The notes: a model not told the origin generated them from the sequence alone. Positions 1-9,719 are shown, counted from the first letter of the stretch. The stretch is DNA of 64,000 bases from Haloarcula sp. CBA1129 (GCF_008729015.1 NZ_RKSM01000001.1:2046001-2110000), one strand, 5' to 3'. Translations and numbers: made by a program.

Positions 1-1
1 C

Positions 2-1099
2 GCGGCGTTTCCTGATGCCCACGTCATGTATGCCGCGAAGGCCCACACCGGTCAGGCCGTCCTCTCGAAGCTACTGGAGACTGGGGCCGACATCGAATGT
101 GCGGCTTGGGGAGAACTCCAGCGGGCCATCGACGCCGGCGCAGATCCGAACACGCTCCAGTATACGGCCGTCAATCCGCCCGAACACGACCTCGATTACG
201 CCGTCGAACTGGCCGCCGAGAATCCCGGACTGACGATTACAGCAGGTGCGCGAGACACCTTTGACCGCCTCGAAGAGCGGGGCTACGATGGCCGGGTCGC
301 CATCCGAATCAATCCCGGCATCGGGACGGGCCACCACGAGAAAGTAGCGACAGGCAAAGACGCCAAGTTCGGTATCCCCTACGACGAAGTACCCGAAGTC
401 GCGGCCGACGTGCGCGAGCGCTTCGATCTCGTCGGCCTCCACGCCCACGCCGGCAGCGGCGTCCTCCACGACGACTTAGACGACCACTGCCGGGCCATCG
501 CCAAGGTGGCCGACATGGGCCGGGAGGTCATCGCCGACGGCGCGGCCCTCGACTTTGTCGATTTCGGCGGTGGCTTCGGTGTCCCGTACCGGGAGGACGT
601 CGAGCCGCTGGATATGGAAATCGTCGGTGAGAAGGTCCGCGAGGCGGTCGGGGACCTTGACGCGCAGATCAAACTCGAACCCGGCCGCTACGTCGTCGCT
701 GACGCCGAGTGTATCCTCACAGAGGTCAACACCGTCAAGGAGACGCCGGCAGCGACAGTCGTTGGTGTCGACGCCTCGCTAGCGACGCTCATCCGACCGG
801 CGATGTTCGGCTCATATCACCCGATTCGGAACGTCACCGCGCCGGACCGCGAGGCCGAACCCGTCTCTGTCGGCGGCCCCTGCTGTACGAGCGCCGACGT
901 GTTCTGCACGGACCGGCCTATCGCTCGGCCAGAGCGGACCGACCTGCTTGCCATCGGCAACGCCGGCGCGTACGGCTACGAACTGGCGAATCAGTTCCAC
1001 TCCCAGCCACGGCCCGCCGAAGTTGCCTTCGAGGGCGGCGAGACGAGAGTCGTCCGGGAACGCGAGACGCTGGCGGACGTGACCCGTATGGAACAGTAA
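2..1099 (+). CDS. lysA: Diaminopimelate decarboxylase, 5' end outside window
   Basis: PLP enzyme that decarboxylates meso-diaminopimelate to L-lysine, the last step of the DAP pathway, in the cytoplasm. The reading frame is open from base 2, so the true start lies before the window; 365 residues remain. The PLP-lysine motif YAAKA sits at the very start of the fragment, followed by HAHAGSG, the glycine-rich GGGFG, EPGRY, and the C-terminal GGPCCTSAD motif that supplies the active-site Cys of fold-III decarboxylases. The TAA stop shares one base with the ATG of dapE, so the two are translationally coupled in a lysine operon. Identification is firm. Confidence 0.95.
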   Translation, partial: AAFPDAHVMYAAKAHTGQAVLSKLLETGADIECAAWGELQRAIDAGADPNTLQYTAVNPPEHDLDYAVELAAENPGLTITAGARDTFDRLEERGYDGRVAIRINPGIGTGHHEKVATGKDAKFGIPYDEVPEVAADVRERFDLVGLHAHAGSGVLHDDLDDHCRAIAKVADMGREVIADGAALDFVDFGGGFGVPYREDVEPLDMEIVGEKVREAVGDLDAQIKLEPGRYVVADAECILTEVNTVKETPAATVVGVDASLATLIRPAMFGSYHPIRNVTAPDREAEPVSVGGPCCTSADVFCTDRPIARPERTDLLAIGNAGAYGYELANQFHSQPRPAEVAFEGGETRVVRERETLADVTRMEQ

Positions 1100-2226
1100 T
1101 GGCGTTCGACATTCCCTCGTTCCACCGGCAGGCCGTCGAGACGCCCTCTCATGAGAGCGTCGACGAGATGCGCTCGCTACTGGTCGACACGCTCGAAGAT
1201 GCCGGCGAATACCCGGAGATAGACGACCTCGGCAATGTCGTCGTGTCACGCGGCGATGACGACGGGACCCACATCCTGCTCAACACGCACATCGACACTG
1301 TCCCGCCACATCTACCCTACGAGCGGCGAACGGAGCCGCCGGGGGTGGACGAGGCTGTCGATGGCACCGGCGGCGACGGAGAGGGTGACATCGTCTGTGG
1401 CCGCGGTGCCTGTGACGCGAAAGGCCCGCTCGCGGCGCTTCTCGATGCGTTCCTCACCGTGACGCCCGACAACGGCCGGGTCACGCTGGCGATTTCTACC
1501 GACGAGGAGACGACACAGACCGGCGGCGCACATCTCGCGGACACTATCGACGCCGACGGGTACATCGTCGGCGAGCCGACCGGCCTCGACGTCTGTACGG
1601 CCGCCCGCGGCCAGTTCGAGGGAACCGTCACCATCCACGGCGAGAGCGCCCACGCCGCCGACCCCGGCAGCGGTCACAACGCGATTCGGGCCGCCGCGCC
1701 GGTCTTACAGGCGATGGAAAGCTATGATGAAAAGAAAGGCCCCGGCGAACACGAGACGCTTGGGCACCCCATTCTCACCCCGTCGATGGTAGAGGGCGGC
1801 GAGGCGACCAATCAGGTCCCGGCGCAGTGCACCATCACGTTCGACCGCCGGAGCGTCCCCCCGGAGACCAGCGAGTCGTTCTGTGCCGACCTGCAGGCCC
1901 ACCTCGAACAGTGGCTCCCGGACTCGATGGAACTCTCTGTGGACCTCATCCGCCCGGACACGCCGTTCCCCGAGGCGTTCGCGACCGACACCGACGCGGC
2001 GCTGGTCCGCACGCTGCAGGAAGCAAGCGGCGGCGGGGTTCGACAGTTCGGGGCCGCAACGGAAGCTTCGTATTTCGCGAGCAACGGGCCGACCGTGGTA
2101 TTCGGCCCCGGTGATCTGAGCGACGAAATAGGTGCCATCGCCCACTCGAAACGCGAGTACGTCCGTCTCCCGGAAGTGCGGACCGCTGCACGAGCCGTGC
2201 GAGAGACGGTCGAACGGCTGGTCTGA
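1099..2226 (+). CDS. dapE: Succinyl-diaminopimelate desuccinylase (M20 peptidase family)
   Basis: Zinc-dependent deacylase of 375 residues, likely releasing diaminopimelate from its N-succinyl form just before LysA. Visible metal-site motifs of the M20 family are NTHIDTVP (His, about residue 65), GRGACDAKG (bridging Asp), TDEETTQ (catalytic Glu), GEPTG, and a C-terminal AHSKREYV His. The ATG overlaps the lysA stop by one base; an upstream extension of the open frame would lie inside lysA and was rejected. M20 enzymes are hard to tell apart by sequence, so acetyl-ornithine or acetyl-lysine specificity is possible, but the lysA context favours DapE. Confidence 0.85.
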   Translation: MAFDIPSFHRQAVETPSHESVDEMRSLLVDTLEDAGEYPEIDDLGNVVVSRGDDDGTHILLNTHIDTVPPHLPYERRTEPPGVDEAVDGTGGDGEGDIVCGRGACDAKGPLAALLDAFLTVTPDNGRVTLAISTDEETTQTGGAHLADTIDADGYIVGEPTGLDVCTAARGQFEGTVTIHGESAHAADPGSGHNAIRAAAPVLQAMESYDEKKGPGEHETLGHPILTPSMVEGGEATNQVPAQCTITFDRRSVPPETSESFCADLQAHLEQWLPDSMELSVDLIRPDTPFPEAFATDTDAALVRTLQEASGGGVRQFGAATEASYFASNGPTVVFGPGDLSDEIGAIAHSKREYVRLPEVRTAARAVRETVERLV

Positions 2227-2242
2227 GTCGGCACATCACGAC

Positions 2243-2887
2243 CTACGCAGACCGTCGCCGGACGAGATCAGACAGTGCCGTCGTCGCTTCCTCGTCTGTC
2301 ACGCTCTCGAACTCCTCGTAATAATCCGCGGTGGCCTGAAACGCCGCCGGTTTCAGCGGGACGACGACGTCGTCGGCCCACCGCTGTACCTCCTCGAGTA
2401 CGTCCGGTGGTGCGACGGGGGCGGCAGCGACGACATCGTCGGCACCCGCCTTCCGCAGGCGCTGTGTCGCGACGCGCATCGCCGCGCCCGTCGGTATCCC
2501 GTCGTCGACAAGCAGGACCCGTTTGCCAGCCACGTCGAGCGGCCCCCATGTCTCGCCGTAGTCGACGGCTCGCGTCTCAACAGTGTCGCTCGCATGCGTC
2601 TTCGCCTCCTGTACGTACTCCCAGTTCACGTCCAGAAACCGCATCATCGGGCTGTTGATCCACGAAAAGCCGCCCGGCGCGACGGCCCCGATAGTCAACT
2701 CCGGGTGGTTCGGTGCCCGTATACGTTGTATGACGATGACATCCATCGGGAGTCCGGTCGCGTCGGCGACCACGTTGCCGACGGGGATGCCGTTCGGTGC
2801 GAGCGTGACGACGACATCGGCGACGACATCCCGCCGGCGCAGCGCGGCTACAAGCTGTTGCGCCGCATCCGAGCGGTCTGTGAACAT
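2243..2887 (-). CDS. Phosphoribosyltransferase domain protein
   Basis: A 214-residue type I phosphoribosyltransferase. The PRPP-binding motif VLLVDDGIPTGAA lies near residue 125, with an upstream APNGIPVG loop that fits the PPi-binding region. The substrate base cannot be read from sequence; haloarchaea carry many such proteins, some acting as regulators rather than salvage enzymes. It is convergent with dapE (16 bp gap). A TATA-like AATAATTA lies about 27 nt before the ATG, consistent with a leaderless message. Nothing appears broken. Confidence 0.75.
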   Translation of the reverse strand: MFTDRSDAAQQLVAALRRRDVVADVVVTLAPNGIPVGNVVADATGLPMDVIVIQRIRAPNHPELTIGAVAPGGFSWINSPMMRFLDVNWEYVQEAKTHASDTVETRAVDYGETWGPLDVAGKRVLLVDDGIPTGAAMRVATQRLRKAGADDVVAAAPVAPPDVLEEVQRWADDVVVPLKPAAFQATADYYEEFESVTDEEATTALSDLVRRRSA

Positions 2888-2974
2888 ATACCACTATATG
2901 GAGTCACACATCCTAATTATTCCGGTTAGTGGCATCCGTGGCGTGCTGACCGAGCAGCCGACTGCGGCCCCGAT

Positions 2975-4282
2975 TCAGTCTTGGGGCACTGGCTGCTCCG
3001 GTTCTTGCCCGAGGTTCAGCGTCTCCTCGACCTGTGTATAGGTTAGAACGAGTCCGACAAACGCGAGCGCGGCACCGGCAGTAAAGGGCGTACTGAACGA
3101 GCCGACGTTGTACAGCAGGCCCGACGCCAGCGGCCCGATAGCGACGCCGAGACCGAACGCCATTGTCAGGACAGACAGCGTCGTCCCGGACCCTCTCGCG
3201 CCGGCCAGATCACCGGCGAGTGCGAGCGATGGAGCGAACACGAGCGCGACGGCGATGCCCTGAATGAACCGCGCCAGAAGCATGAGCCACGGGCCTGTCA
3301 CGATACCCTGTACGAACACCGACGGGACGAGGATGACGAACCCGGCGACGATGAACGGTCGCCGGCCGAAGCGGTCGCTCGCTCGACCGATAGGCACCTG
3401 AAAGACGACGTTCGCGATGACGACGGCGGCAAACTGGACGCTGAAAAACAGCGTCGACTCGTCCAATCGCATTCGAATCGGGCCTTCGAGCGTGGCAAAC
3501 AGCGCGATGGTGGTCGCCATCATGAACGTGCCGACGCCGAGGACGAACACCGGGTCCAGCCCCTTCCCTCTCCGGTCCAGAATCGCTATCGAGAGGTCTT
3601 TGCCCGCCTCGGCATCGAGCGGCGGGTCCTGAATCAGCGCCCACACGAGGGCGAAGCTCACGACAGCGCCCAGCACGGCGACGGCGAAGGCGGCGGTGAA
3701 GCCGGATATCGCGATGCCGGCGAACCGGTAGGTCACCACGTCGTTCGCGGAGAGTCCGCCGGTGATGACGACACCGGCGATTATCGGCCCGAAGCCGAAG
3801 CCGATGAGCCGGAAGGTGTTGAACACGCCGAAGTTCCCGCCGCGCTCGGCGTCGCTCGCCGCGTAGTCGTTGACCAGCGCCACCGTCGCCGGAATCGTAA
3901 AGGCCGCACCGAGTCCCTGAAACGCCCGTGCAGCGAGGACCGTCCAGTACGAGGAGAGGAACGGGTAGGCCGCGCTCCCGATAGCGAACAACACCAGTCC
4001 GGTGAGGACGAAAATCCGGCGCTTGCCGGTCCGGTCCGAGAGCCGCCCGGTGAAGGGCTGCCCGAAACTGTTCAACAGGCCAAACAGAGAGAGCACCAGT
4101 CCGATAAGCGTCTCCGTCTGAAGCGTGAAGCCGAGTACCTGTTCGCCGACGATACCGGCAAGCGACACCTGTCCGCTGGCGATGTACAGAGGGAGAACAA
4201 TGATGAGAAACGAGTTCCCGAGCGCGTCTGCCATCCTAGCGAACGCAAGCGTCAGGACTCGCGAATCAGTTCCGAGGACCAT
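2975..4282 (-). CDS. Major facilitator superfamily transporter
   Basis: Integral membrane protein of 435 residues with about 12 hydrophobic segments in two six-helix halves. The MFS loop 2-3 signature is present as GQPFTGRLSDRTGKRR, with a weaker copy in the second half, VPIGRASDRFGRRP. The overall look is that of the drug/metabolite exporter branch (DHA1-like), so it probably uses a proton or sodium gradient to export a small molecule; the substrate is unknown. It lies alone on the minus strand between the phosphoribosyltransferase and purB. Confidence 0.85.
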   Translation of the reverse strand: MVLGTDSRVLTLAFARMADALGNSFLIIVLPLYIASGQVSLAGIVGEQVLGFTLQTETLIGLVLSLFGLLNSFGQPFTGRLSDRTGKRRIFVLTGLVLFAIGSAAYPFLSSYWTVLAARAFQGLGAAFTIPATVALVNDYAASDAERGGNFGVFNTFRLIGFGFGPIIAGVVITGGLSANDVVTYRFAGIAISGFTAAFAVAVLGAVVSFALVWALIQDPPLDAEAGKDLSIAILDRRGKGLDPVFVLGVGTFMMATTIALFATLEGPIRMRLDESTLFFSVQFAAVVIANVVFQVPIGRASDRFGRRPFIVAGFVILVPSVFVQGIVTGPWLMLLARFIQGIAVALVFAPSLALAGDLAGARGSGTTLSVLTMAFGLGVAIGPLASGLLYNVGSFSTPFTAGAALAFVGLVLTYTQVEETLNLGQEPEQPVPQD

Positions 4283-4372
4283 CTACCGGCTACGAAGGCG
4301 GCCACGCCCCTGATAGTTGTGTTCGCCGCGGTGGTCCGTCGATCCGAAGACGGCACTGGCGGGGCAACACCC

Positions 4373-5755
4373 TCAGATATCGTCGGCCTGCTGCTCCGCA
4401 ATTCCCGTGTACCCGGTCGGCGTCAACGCTTCCAGTTCGGCCCGCACCTCGTCGCTTACGTCGAGGTCGGCGAACATATCGTGGAAGTCCTCGATAGTGA
4501 CCTCGCGGCCCCGCGTCGCCTTCTTCACCTGCTCGTAGGCGTCGGCGTACCCCTCGCGCCGGAGGATGGTCTGGACGGCTTCACCGATGATTTCCGGCGT
4601 CGCGGTCAGGTCATCGCGCATCACCTGCTCGTTGGGGACGACTTTCGCCAGCCCGTTCTGGCACTTGCCGTAGCCGATGAGACAGTGGGCGAACGCGGCC
4701 CCGATGTTGCGCTTGACCGTCGAGTCCGAGAGGTCCCGCTGGAGCCGGGAGTTCGTGACGTAGTCGCCGAGGAATCGGAGGTCGGCATTCGCCTTCGAGA
4801 GGTTCCCCTCGCTGTTCTCGAAGTCGATTGGGTTGACCTTGTGGGGCATCGTCGAGGAGCCCGTCTCGCCCTCGACGGCCTCCTGCCCGAGATAGCGGTC
4901 CGAGACGTAGAGCCACACGTCCAGATCGAGGTCCAGAAGGATGTTGTTCGCGCCCCGCAGCGCGTCGAACAGGACCGCGAGGTCGTCACAGGGGTTGACT
5001 TGTGTCGTCAGCGGTTCGTGGTCCAACCCGAGGTCGGCGACGAACGACGCCGAGAACGCCGGCCAGTCCACGTCGGGGTAGGCGGCGACGTGGGCCGCGT
5101 AGGTTCCCGACGCGCCAGCGAGCTTTCCGGAGAGGTCTTCGGCGGCGCGCTCGACCCGCGTGATGGCCTGACCCAGCCGCGAGGCGTAGACGGCCATTTC
5201 CTTGCCGAACGTCGTCGGCGTCGCGGGCTGGCCGTGGGTGCGGGCGAGCATCGGCACGTCGGCGTAGGTGTGAGCCATCTCCACCAGCGTATCCCGAATC
5301 TCGCGGAGTTCGGGCACCAGCACCTCTTCGGCGGCGGGCTTGACGAGCAGCCGCTGGGCGAGGTTGTTCACGTCCTCGCTGGTCAGCCCGAAGTGAATCC
5401 AGTTGTCGGCGTCGAGGTCCTCGGGCATGCCCAGCCGGATGAAGTACTCGATGGCCTTCACGTCGTGGTTGGTCGCCGCGTACTCGCCGTAGCCCTCTGT
5501 CTCCAGTTGCTTGACGACGCTCGCGTCCTCGTCGTCGAACGCCTCGTACAGCGCCCGGAGCGTCGCGCGCTGGCCGTCGTCGATAGACAGCGGCGTGGCG
5601 TCGAGGTCCGCGAGCGCGATGAGATACTCGACTTCCACTTCGACGCGGGCGCGCATCAGCGCCCGCTCGCTGGCGTACGGGACGAGCGGTTCGGTGTAGC
5701 GGGCGTATCGGCCGTCGAGCGGTGAGACGGCGGCCAGTGGCCCTCTCTCGGTCAT
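4373..5755 (-). CDS. purB: Adenylosuccinate lyase
   Basis: Fumarase/aspartase superfamily lyase of 460 residues, acting twice in purine synthesis: SAICAR to AICAR plus fumarate, and adenylosuccinate to AMP plus fumarate. The superfamily signature GSSTMPHKVNP lies near residue 300, with the catalytic flexible-loop serine. ARTHGQPATP (about residue 160) is the second conserved stretch with the catalytic His. Length is normal. The divergent purN-AICARFT fusion lies 0.7 kb away, so two steps of the same pathway are close together though not in one operon. Confidence 0.95.
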   Translation of the reverse strand: MTERGPLAAVSPLDGRYARYTEPLVPYASERALMRARVEVEVEYLIALADLDATPLSIDDGQRATLRALYEAFDDEDASVVKQLETEGYGEYAATNHDVKAIEYFIRLGMPEDLDADNWIHFGLTSEDVNNLAQRLLVKPAAEEVLVPELREIRDTLVEMAHTYADVPMLARTHGQPATPTTFGKEMAVYASRLGQAITRVERAAEDLSGKLAGASGTYAAHVAAYPDVDWPAFSASFVADLGLDHEPLTTQVNPCDDLAVLFDALRGANNILLDLDLDVWLYVSDRYLGQEAVEGETGSSTMPHKVNPIDFENSEGNLSKANADLRFLGDYVTNSRLQRDLSDSTVKRNIGAAFAHCLIGYGKCQNGLAKVVPNEQVMRDDLTATPEIIGEAVQTILRREGYADAYEQVKKATRGREVTIEDFHDMFADLDVSDEVRAELEALTPTGYTGIAEQQADDI

Positions 5756-5803
5756 ACCCGAGTGTGCGCGGGAGTCGCGAAAAAGCGTGTCGTTCCGGCG
5801 CTG

Positions 5804-6358
5804 TCAGTTCAGCCAGCCGTAATCGCCTTCGGCGTCGCCGAAGCGGCCGTCCGGCGGGTCGAACCGGTAGAGGTCCTGTCCGAGTGCGGCCCATGCGAGG
5901 CCGTAAATGGTTGCCGTCACTGGCTGGATGTCGAATCCGAGAAACGCGATGGTCCCGATTCCCAGCAACACACCTAGCCACGGTGGCTGGATGCGCGTCC
6001 TGACGATGCCGGCCGCGACCAGCAGCGACCCGCTGACCAGCACGAGCACGCCGATTCCGATGATCGCCTCGCCGCCCCCGTCGAGGAGGCGGAGCAGTTG
6101 TCCGGCCGCGAAGACGACACCGCCGACCGCGCCGACCCACGCCCCGATAGTGCCGGGCCGCTTCATCCGTGCGCCATAGAACTCCTCGATGGCGTAGTGG
6201 CCGACGACGATACCGAGTGTAGAGACGGCGATTCCGGCCAGAACAGATTTATTCGTGGCTGTCTGTCCGGTCGCGGACAGCGCCACGGCCCAGCCGATCC
6301 AGACGAGACCGCCGACGGCGGCGACCGCACCCGAGCGCTGACACCGTAGCTTCGCCAT
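5804..6358 (-). CDS. Small multi-pass membrane protein, function unknown
   Basis: A 184-residue hydrophobic protein with about five to six predicted membrane segments, starting MAKLRCQRSG and ending in a short soluble tail (FDPPDGRFGDAEGDYGWLN). No catalytic motif or known family is recognised. The open frame continues upstream, but residues there are low-quality, arginine/serine-rich sequence typical of a shadow frame, so the start at 6358 is preferred. The gene is 48 bp upstream of the purB start on the same strand and may be cotranscribed with it. Confidence 0.7.
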   Translation of the reverse strand: MAKLRCQRSGAVAAVGGLVWIGWAVALSATGQTATNKSVLAGIAVSTLGIVVGHYAIEEFYGARMKRPGTIGAWVGAVGGVVFAAGQLLRLLDGGGEAIIGIGVLVLVSGSLLVAAGIVRTRIQPPWLGVLLGIGTIAFLGFDIQPVTATIYGLAWAALGQDLYRFDPPDGRFGDAEGDYGWLN

Positions 6359-6491
6359 ACGGGCGAGTCGGCAGCGGGCTACAAATGCACACCGGACCGA
6401 CACGACTGACAGACAGTGTGGCCCGGTCCCACGGCACAGGCCAGCCGGGGGTTTCGCAACAACTTTGCACGGGCCGGTCCGTCGGTCCCAC

Positions 6492-8072
6492 ATGAAACTC
6501 GCCGGTATGGCCAGCAACCGCGGCCGAAATCTCATGAACATCGCGGACCGCGCCCCGGGCGGGGCGTCCTTCGCCGTCGTTCTGACCAACGACGCCGACG
6601 CGCCGGTACTCGAAGCGGCCGCCGAGCGCGGCATCCCGACCGAGGTCGTCGAGCGCGACGAGGACGAGGCACGGGAGGCCCACGAGGAACGCGTTCTCGA
6701 CGCGCTCTCGGAGTACGACTTCGACCTCGTCACGCTGGACGGCTATATGCGCGTCCTCAGCGAGACGTTCCTTGAAGCGACACCGACCGCGTTGAACATT
6801 CACCCGAGTCTCCTGCCAAACTTCACCGGAGCGAACGCCCACGAGCAGGTCCTCGACGCCGGCGTGAAGGTGACGGGCTGTACCGTCCACGTCCTCGACG
6901 AGAGCGTCGACGGCGGCCCCATCGTCACGCAGGAACCCATCCCTGTCTTCGAGGACGACGACGAGGACAGTCTCAAAGAGCGCGTGCTCTATGAGGGCGA
7001 GTTCACCGCCTACCCCCGCGTCATCGAGTGGTTCGCCGAGGACCGCGTCACCATCGATTGGGACGAGGGGACGGTCTCGGTGGACGGCGACGACGGCGGC
7101 GACTTCCCCGCCCGTCGCATCGTCTCCGACGACCTCGCGTCGAGCCTTCGCTACGGGGAGAACCCACACCAGAACGCCGCGCTGTACACCGACACCACCG
7201 TCTCGGAGGCCAGTGTCGTCCACGCCGACCAACTCAACGAGGGCGCGAAGGCGTTGTCGTACAACAACTACAACGACGCCGACGGCGCCTTGAACCTCAT
7301 CAAGGATTTCGAGGAGCCCGCTGCGGCGGTCATCAAACACACTAATCCGGCTGGCTGTGCGACCGCCGACTCCGTGGCCGACGCCTACGAAAAGGCGCTG
7401 TCGACGGACCCCATGAGTGCCTTCGGCGGCATCGTCGCGCTGAACCGCGAGTGCGACGCCGCCACCGCCGAGCAGATCATCGACTCGTTCAAGGAGGTCG
7501 TCGTCGCGCCCGGTTACACCGACGCCGCGCTCGACGTGCTGTTCGAGAAGGACAATCTCCGCGTGCTCGACGTGAACGAGAACTTCGAAGTCACCGACAG
7601 CCTCACGGAAAAGCCACTCGTCGGCGGCCGCCTCGTTCAGGAGCGGGACACCCAGCACCTCTCGGCCGACGATCTGGAGGTCGTCACCGAGCGCGAACCG
7701 AGCGACGAGCAGATCGAATCGATGCTGTTCGCTTGGCACACGCTCAAACACGTCAAGTCGAACGGCATCCTCTTCGCCGACGGGACGGAAACGGTCGGTA
7801 TCGGCATGGGGCAGGTGTCCCGGGTCGACGCTGTCCGACTGGCCGCGATGAAGGCTGACGAACACGCAGAAGGGAAAGACGCCGAGGGCGAAGTGATGGC
7901 TTCGGACGCCTTCTTCCCGTTCCCGGACGGCATCGAGGAGGCCGCCGACGCCGGTATCGAGGCGGTGATCCAGCCCGGCGGCTCGAAGAACGACGAGAGC
8001 GTCATCGAGGCCGCGGACGAACACGACATGGCGATGGTGTTCACCGGTCAGCGGTCGTTCCGTCACGACTGA
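6492..8072 (+). CDS. purNH: PurN (GAR formyltransferase) - AICAR formyltransferase fusion
   Basis: A 526-residue two-domain purine enzyme. Residues 1 to about 190 are a PurN-type glycinamide ribonucleotide formyltransferase, with NIHPSLLPNF (about residue 102) and the HVLDESVDGGPIV loop carrying the catalytic Asp. From about residue 215 the protein is the AICAR formyltransferase half of PurH: RYGENPHQN and VIKHTNPAG, whose Lys-His pair is the known catalytic pair. The IMP cyclohydrolase domain normally ahead of AICARFT in bacteria is absent; archaea use PurO for that step. Both domains use 10-formyl-tetrahydrofolate, fitting the folate fusion gene 2.5 kb downstream. The ATG at 6492 starts the PurN domain precisely. 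Confidence 0.92.
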   Translation: MKLAGMASNRGRNLMNIADRAPGGASFAVVLTNDADAPVLEAAAERGIPTEVVERDEDEAREAHEERVLDALSEYDFDLVTLDGYMRVLSETFLEATPTALNIHPSLLPNFTGANAHEQVLDAGVKVTGCTVHVLDESVDGGPIVTQEPIPVFEDDDEDSLKERVLYEGEFTAYPRVIEWFAEDRVTIDWDEGTVSVDGDDGGDFPARRIVSDDLASSLRYGENPHQNAALYTDTTVSEASVVHADQLNEGAKALSYNNYNDADGALNLIKDFEEPAAAVIKHTNPAGCATADSVADAYEKALSTDPMSAFGGIVALNRECDAATAEQIIDSFKEVVVAPGYTDAALDVLFEKDNLRVLDVNENFEVTDSLTEKPLVGGRLVQERDTQHLSADDLEVVTEREPSDEQIESMLFAWHTLKHVKSNGILFADGTETVGIGMGQVSRVDAVRLAAMKADEHAEGKDAEGEVMASDAFFPFPDGIEEAADAGIEAVIQPGGSKNDESVIEAADEHDMAMVFTGQRSFRHD

Positions 8073-8156
8073 CCCGTCGTAACAGCGGCACAACTCATTG
8101 TTCCACACTGTCTGCCAACGAAAGAGGTTTTGTCACGGCCTCGGAACCCGGTGTCG

Positions 8157-9143
8157 ATGGCAGACAACAACGACAGGGAGGAAGCTGTCCGCGACGCCGT
8201 TGACGTATCTCGAAGCGGAGCGCCGGCGGGTGGTAGTGTCATCCGGGACCGGTTCTCCGCCGACGAGATATTCCAGCGCATCATCGTCGCGGCAGACGAG
8301 GAGGTGACAGTCGGGAGCCGAGAACTGTTCTTTGCCGGCATCGCGGGCGGGTTCGCTATTACCGTGACGTTCATGCTGTACGCGTCACTGTATGCGAAGA
8401 CCGGTGGGGACCCGATACTGAGCGCGCTCTTGTATCCGCTCGGGTTCGTCTTTATCATCCTCGGCGACTACCAGCTGTACACCGAGAACACGCTCCCGCC
8501 GGTCGCGCTCGTCCTCGAACGACTGGCGAGCCTCCCGTCGCTACTTCGCATCTGGGGCGTCGTTCTGGTTTCGAACGTCTTCGGCGGGATGCTCGGGGCA
8601 CTCGCGCTGGCGACGACCGATGTCCTCTCAGACGACGCAGCGGCGGCCGCCGCCGGCTTCGCACAGAAGGCCATCGAGACCTCTCAGATCACGCTGTTCT
8701 CGAAAGCAGTGTTCGCCGGCCTCATCGTCGCCGGCGTCGTCTGGGTCGACTACTCGCTGCGGGACAGCATCTCCCGGCTCGTGTTGATTTACATCTCGTT
8801 CTTGGCGATTCCATTCGGGAACCTCTATCACGTCGTCGTCTCCGCGACAGAGATGTTCTACCTCGTGTTCATCGGTGAACTGGCGCTATCCGTCGGTCTC
8901 TGGCAGTTCGTCCTGCCAGTACTCGTCGGTAACTCCGTCGGCGGCGTCGTCCTCGTGACAGTAGTTAACTACTTCCATACGACCGAACGACGGCTCGAAA
9001 CAGCGCGAGAGGAAGGGTCTAAGCGCCAGCTCACCATCCGGGAGTGGATCTGGGGCAGATGGTCCGCCTCCGGCCGCTCGTACGTGCCGGCGACTGACGA
9101 GGTTCCCCGAAGCGATCCGGAATCGCGAGAGAACGAGCGCTGA
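8157..9143 (+). CDS. Formate/nitrite transporter (FNT) family channel
   Basis: A 328-residue membrane protein with about six membrane helices and charged soluble ends at both termini (residues 1-55 and the last 50). The FNT family pattern is visible, including GSRELFFAGIAGGF at the first helix and GNSVGGVV near the last. FNT proteins form pentameric channels for formate, nitrite or hydrosulfide. No formate dehydrogenase or nitrite reductase gene lies nearby, so the substrate is open. The start at 8157 was chosen over an in-frame ATG nine codons earlier because it sits about 27 nt after a weak TATA-like GGTTTTGT. Confidence 0.85.
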   Translation: MADNNDREEAVRDAVDVSRSGAPAGGSVIRDRFSADEIFQRIIVAADEEVTVGSRELFFAGIAGGFAITVTFMLYASLYAKTGGDPILSALLYPLGFVFIILGDYQLYTENTLPPVALVLERLASLPSLLRIWGVVLVSNVFGGMLGALALATTDVLSDDAAAAAAGFAQKAIETSQITLFSKAVFAGLIVAGVVWVDYSLRDSISRLVLIYISFLAIPFGNLYHVVVSATEMFYLVFIGELALSVGLWQFVLPVLVGNSVGGVVLVTVVNYFHTTERRLETAREEGSKRQLTIREWIWGRWSASGRSYVPATDEVPRSDPESRENER

Positions 9144-9179
9144 CATAAACCATTTCAACGCCCTCCGGCTATCGTTGGT

Positions 9180-9719
9180 GTGAACTGGGTGAGAGATAAC
9201 CGCCTCCTGCTTCTGTTTGCCGCCGTCGTTCTGACGACGCTGGGGGCTGTCGGGCTGGGAATCGTCGGTGTCGTCGCGACAGTCGGGGCGCTTCTGGGTG
9301 GCGGCGCGGTTATCCAGACCTTCGCCGGGTTCCTGCTTGGCACATTGTTGCTGGTGGGCGTCGACATTGTCTTCTCAGTCGCGCTGGTCCGTGCGTTAGC
9401 CCGGCGGGCATCGGTACCGAAGAGCCAGCGCGTCGCCGGCGGGCTCGCCCGTCTCGAAGCAACCGTGCCACCACTGGCGTCGCTTGGTCTCGCCGATATG
9501 TTCGCGCCGCCGGAGCCGACAGCCGAGGAGCGACACGAGGAGCTGACGCGCCGGTACGTCGAGGGGGAACTCTCCGAGGCCGAGTACGAGCGGGAGTTGC
9601 AGGCGCTTCTCGGCGAGACCGAAAACCCGGATACGGACCTGCAGAGCGCCGCCGGCACCGAAACCGAGCAGTCGCGGCCCACGGCGACCGATACCGAGAC
9701 CGAACCGGCCCGGGAATAG
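9180..9719 (+). CDS. Membrane protein with C-terminal SHOCT-like segment
   Basis: A 179-residue protein with two to three hydrophobic segments in residues 8-75, then a soluble region. Residues 115-142, RRYVEGELSEAEYERELQALL, match the short SHOCT pattern (arginine-aromatic, GEL/I, EYE) often found at the ends of membrane proteins and thought to aid oligomerisation. The tail is rich in Thr and Glu. It begins with GTG; CATAAACC about 30 nt upstream looks like the TATA box. Function is unknown. Confidence 0.75.
   Translation: MNWVRDNRLLLLFAAVVLTTLGAVGLGIVGVVATVGALLGGGAVIQTFAGFLLGTLLLVGVDIVFSVALVRALARRASVPKSQRVAGGLARLEATVPPLASLGLADMFAPPEPTAEERHEELTRRYVEGELSEAEYERELQALLGETENPDTDLQSAAGTETEQSRPTATDTETEPARE

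Noticed and set aside
4319-5725. Long 468-codon open frame antisense to purB
   Set aside because: It mirrors the GC-rich codon pattern of purB and lacks any recognised motif; such shadow frames are common in haloarchaeal genes.
6249-8108. Long 619-codon antisense frame over the PurN/AICARFT gene
   Set aside because: It is a shadow of the strongly supported purine gene, with Arg/Val/Asp-rich sequence and no motif.
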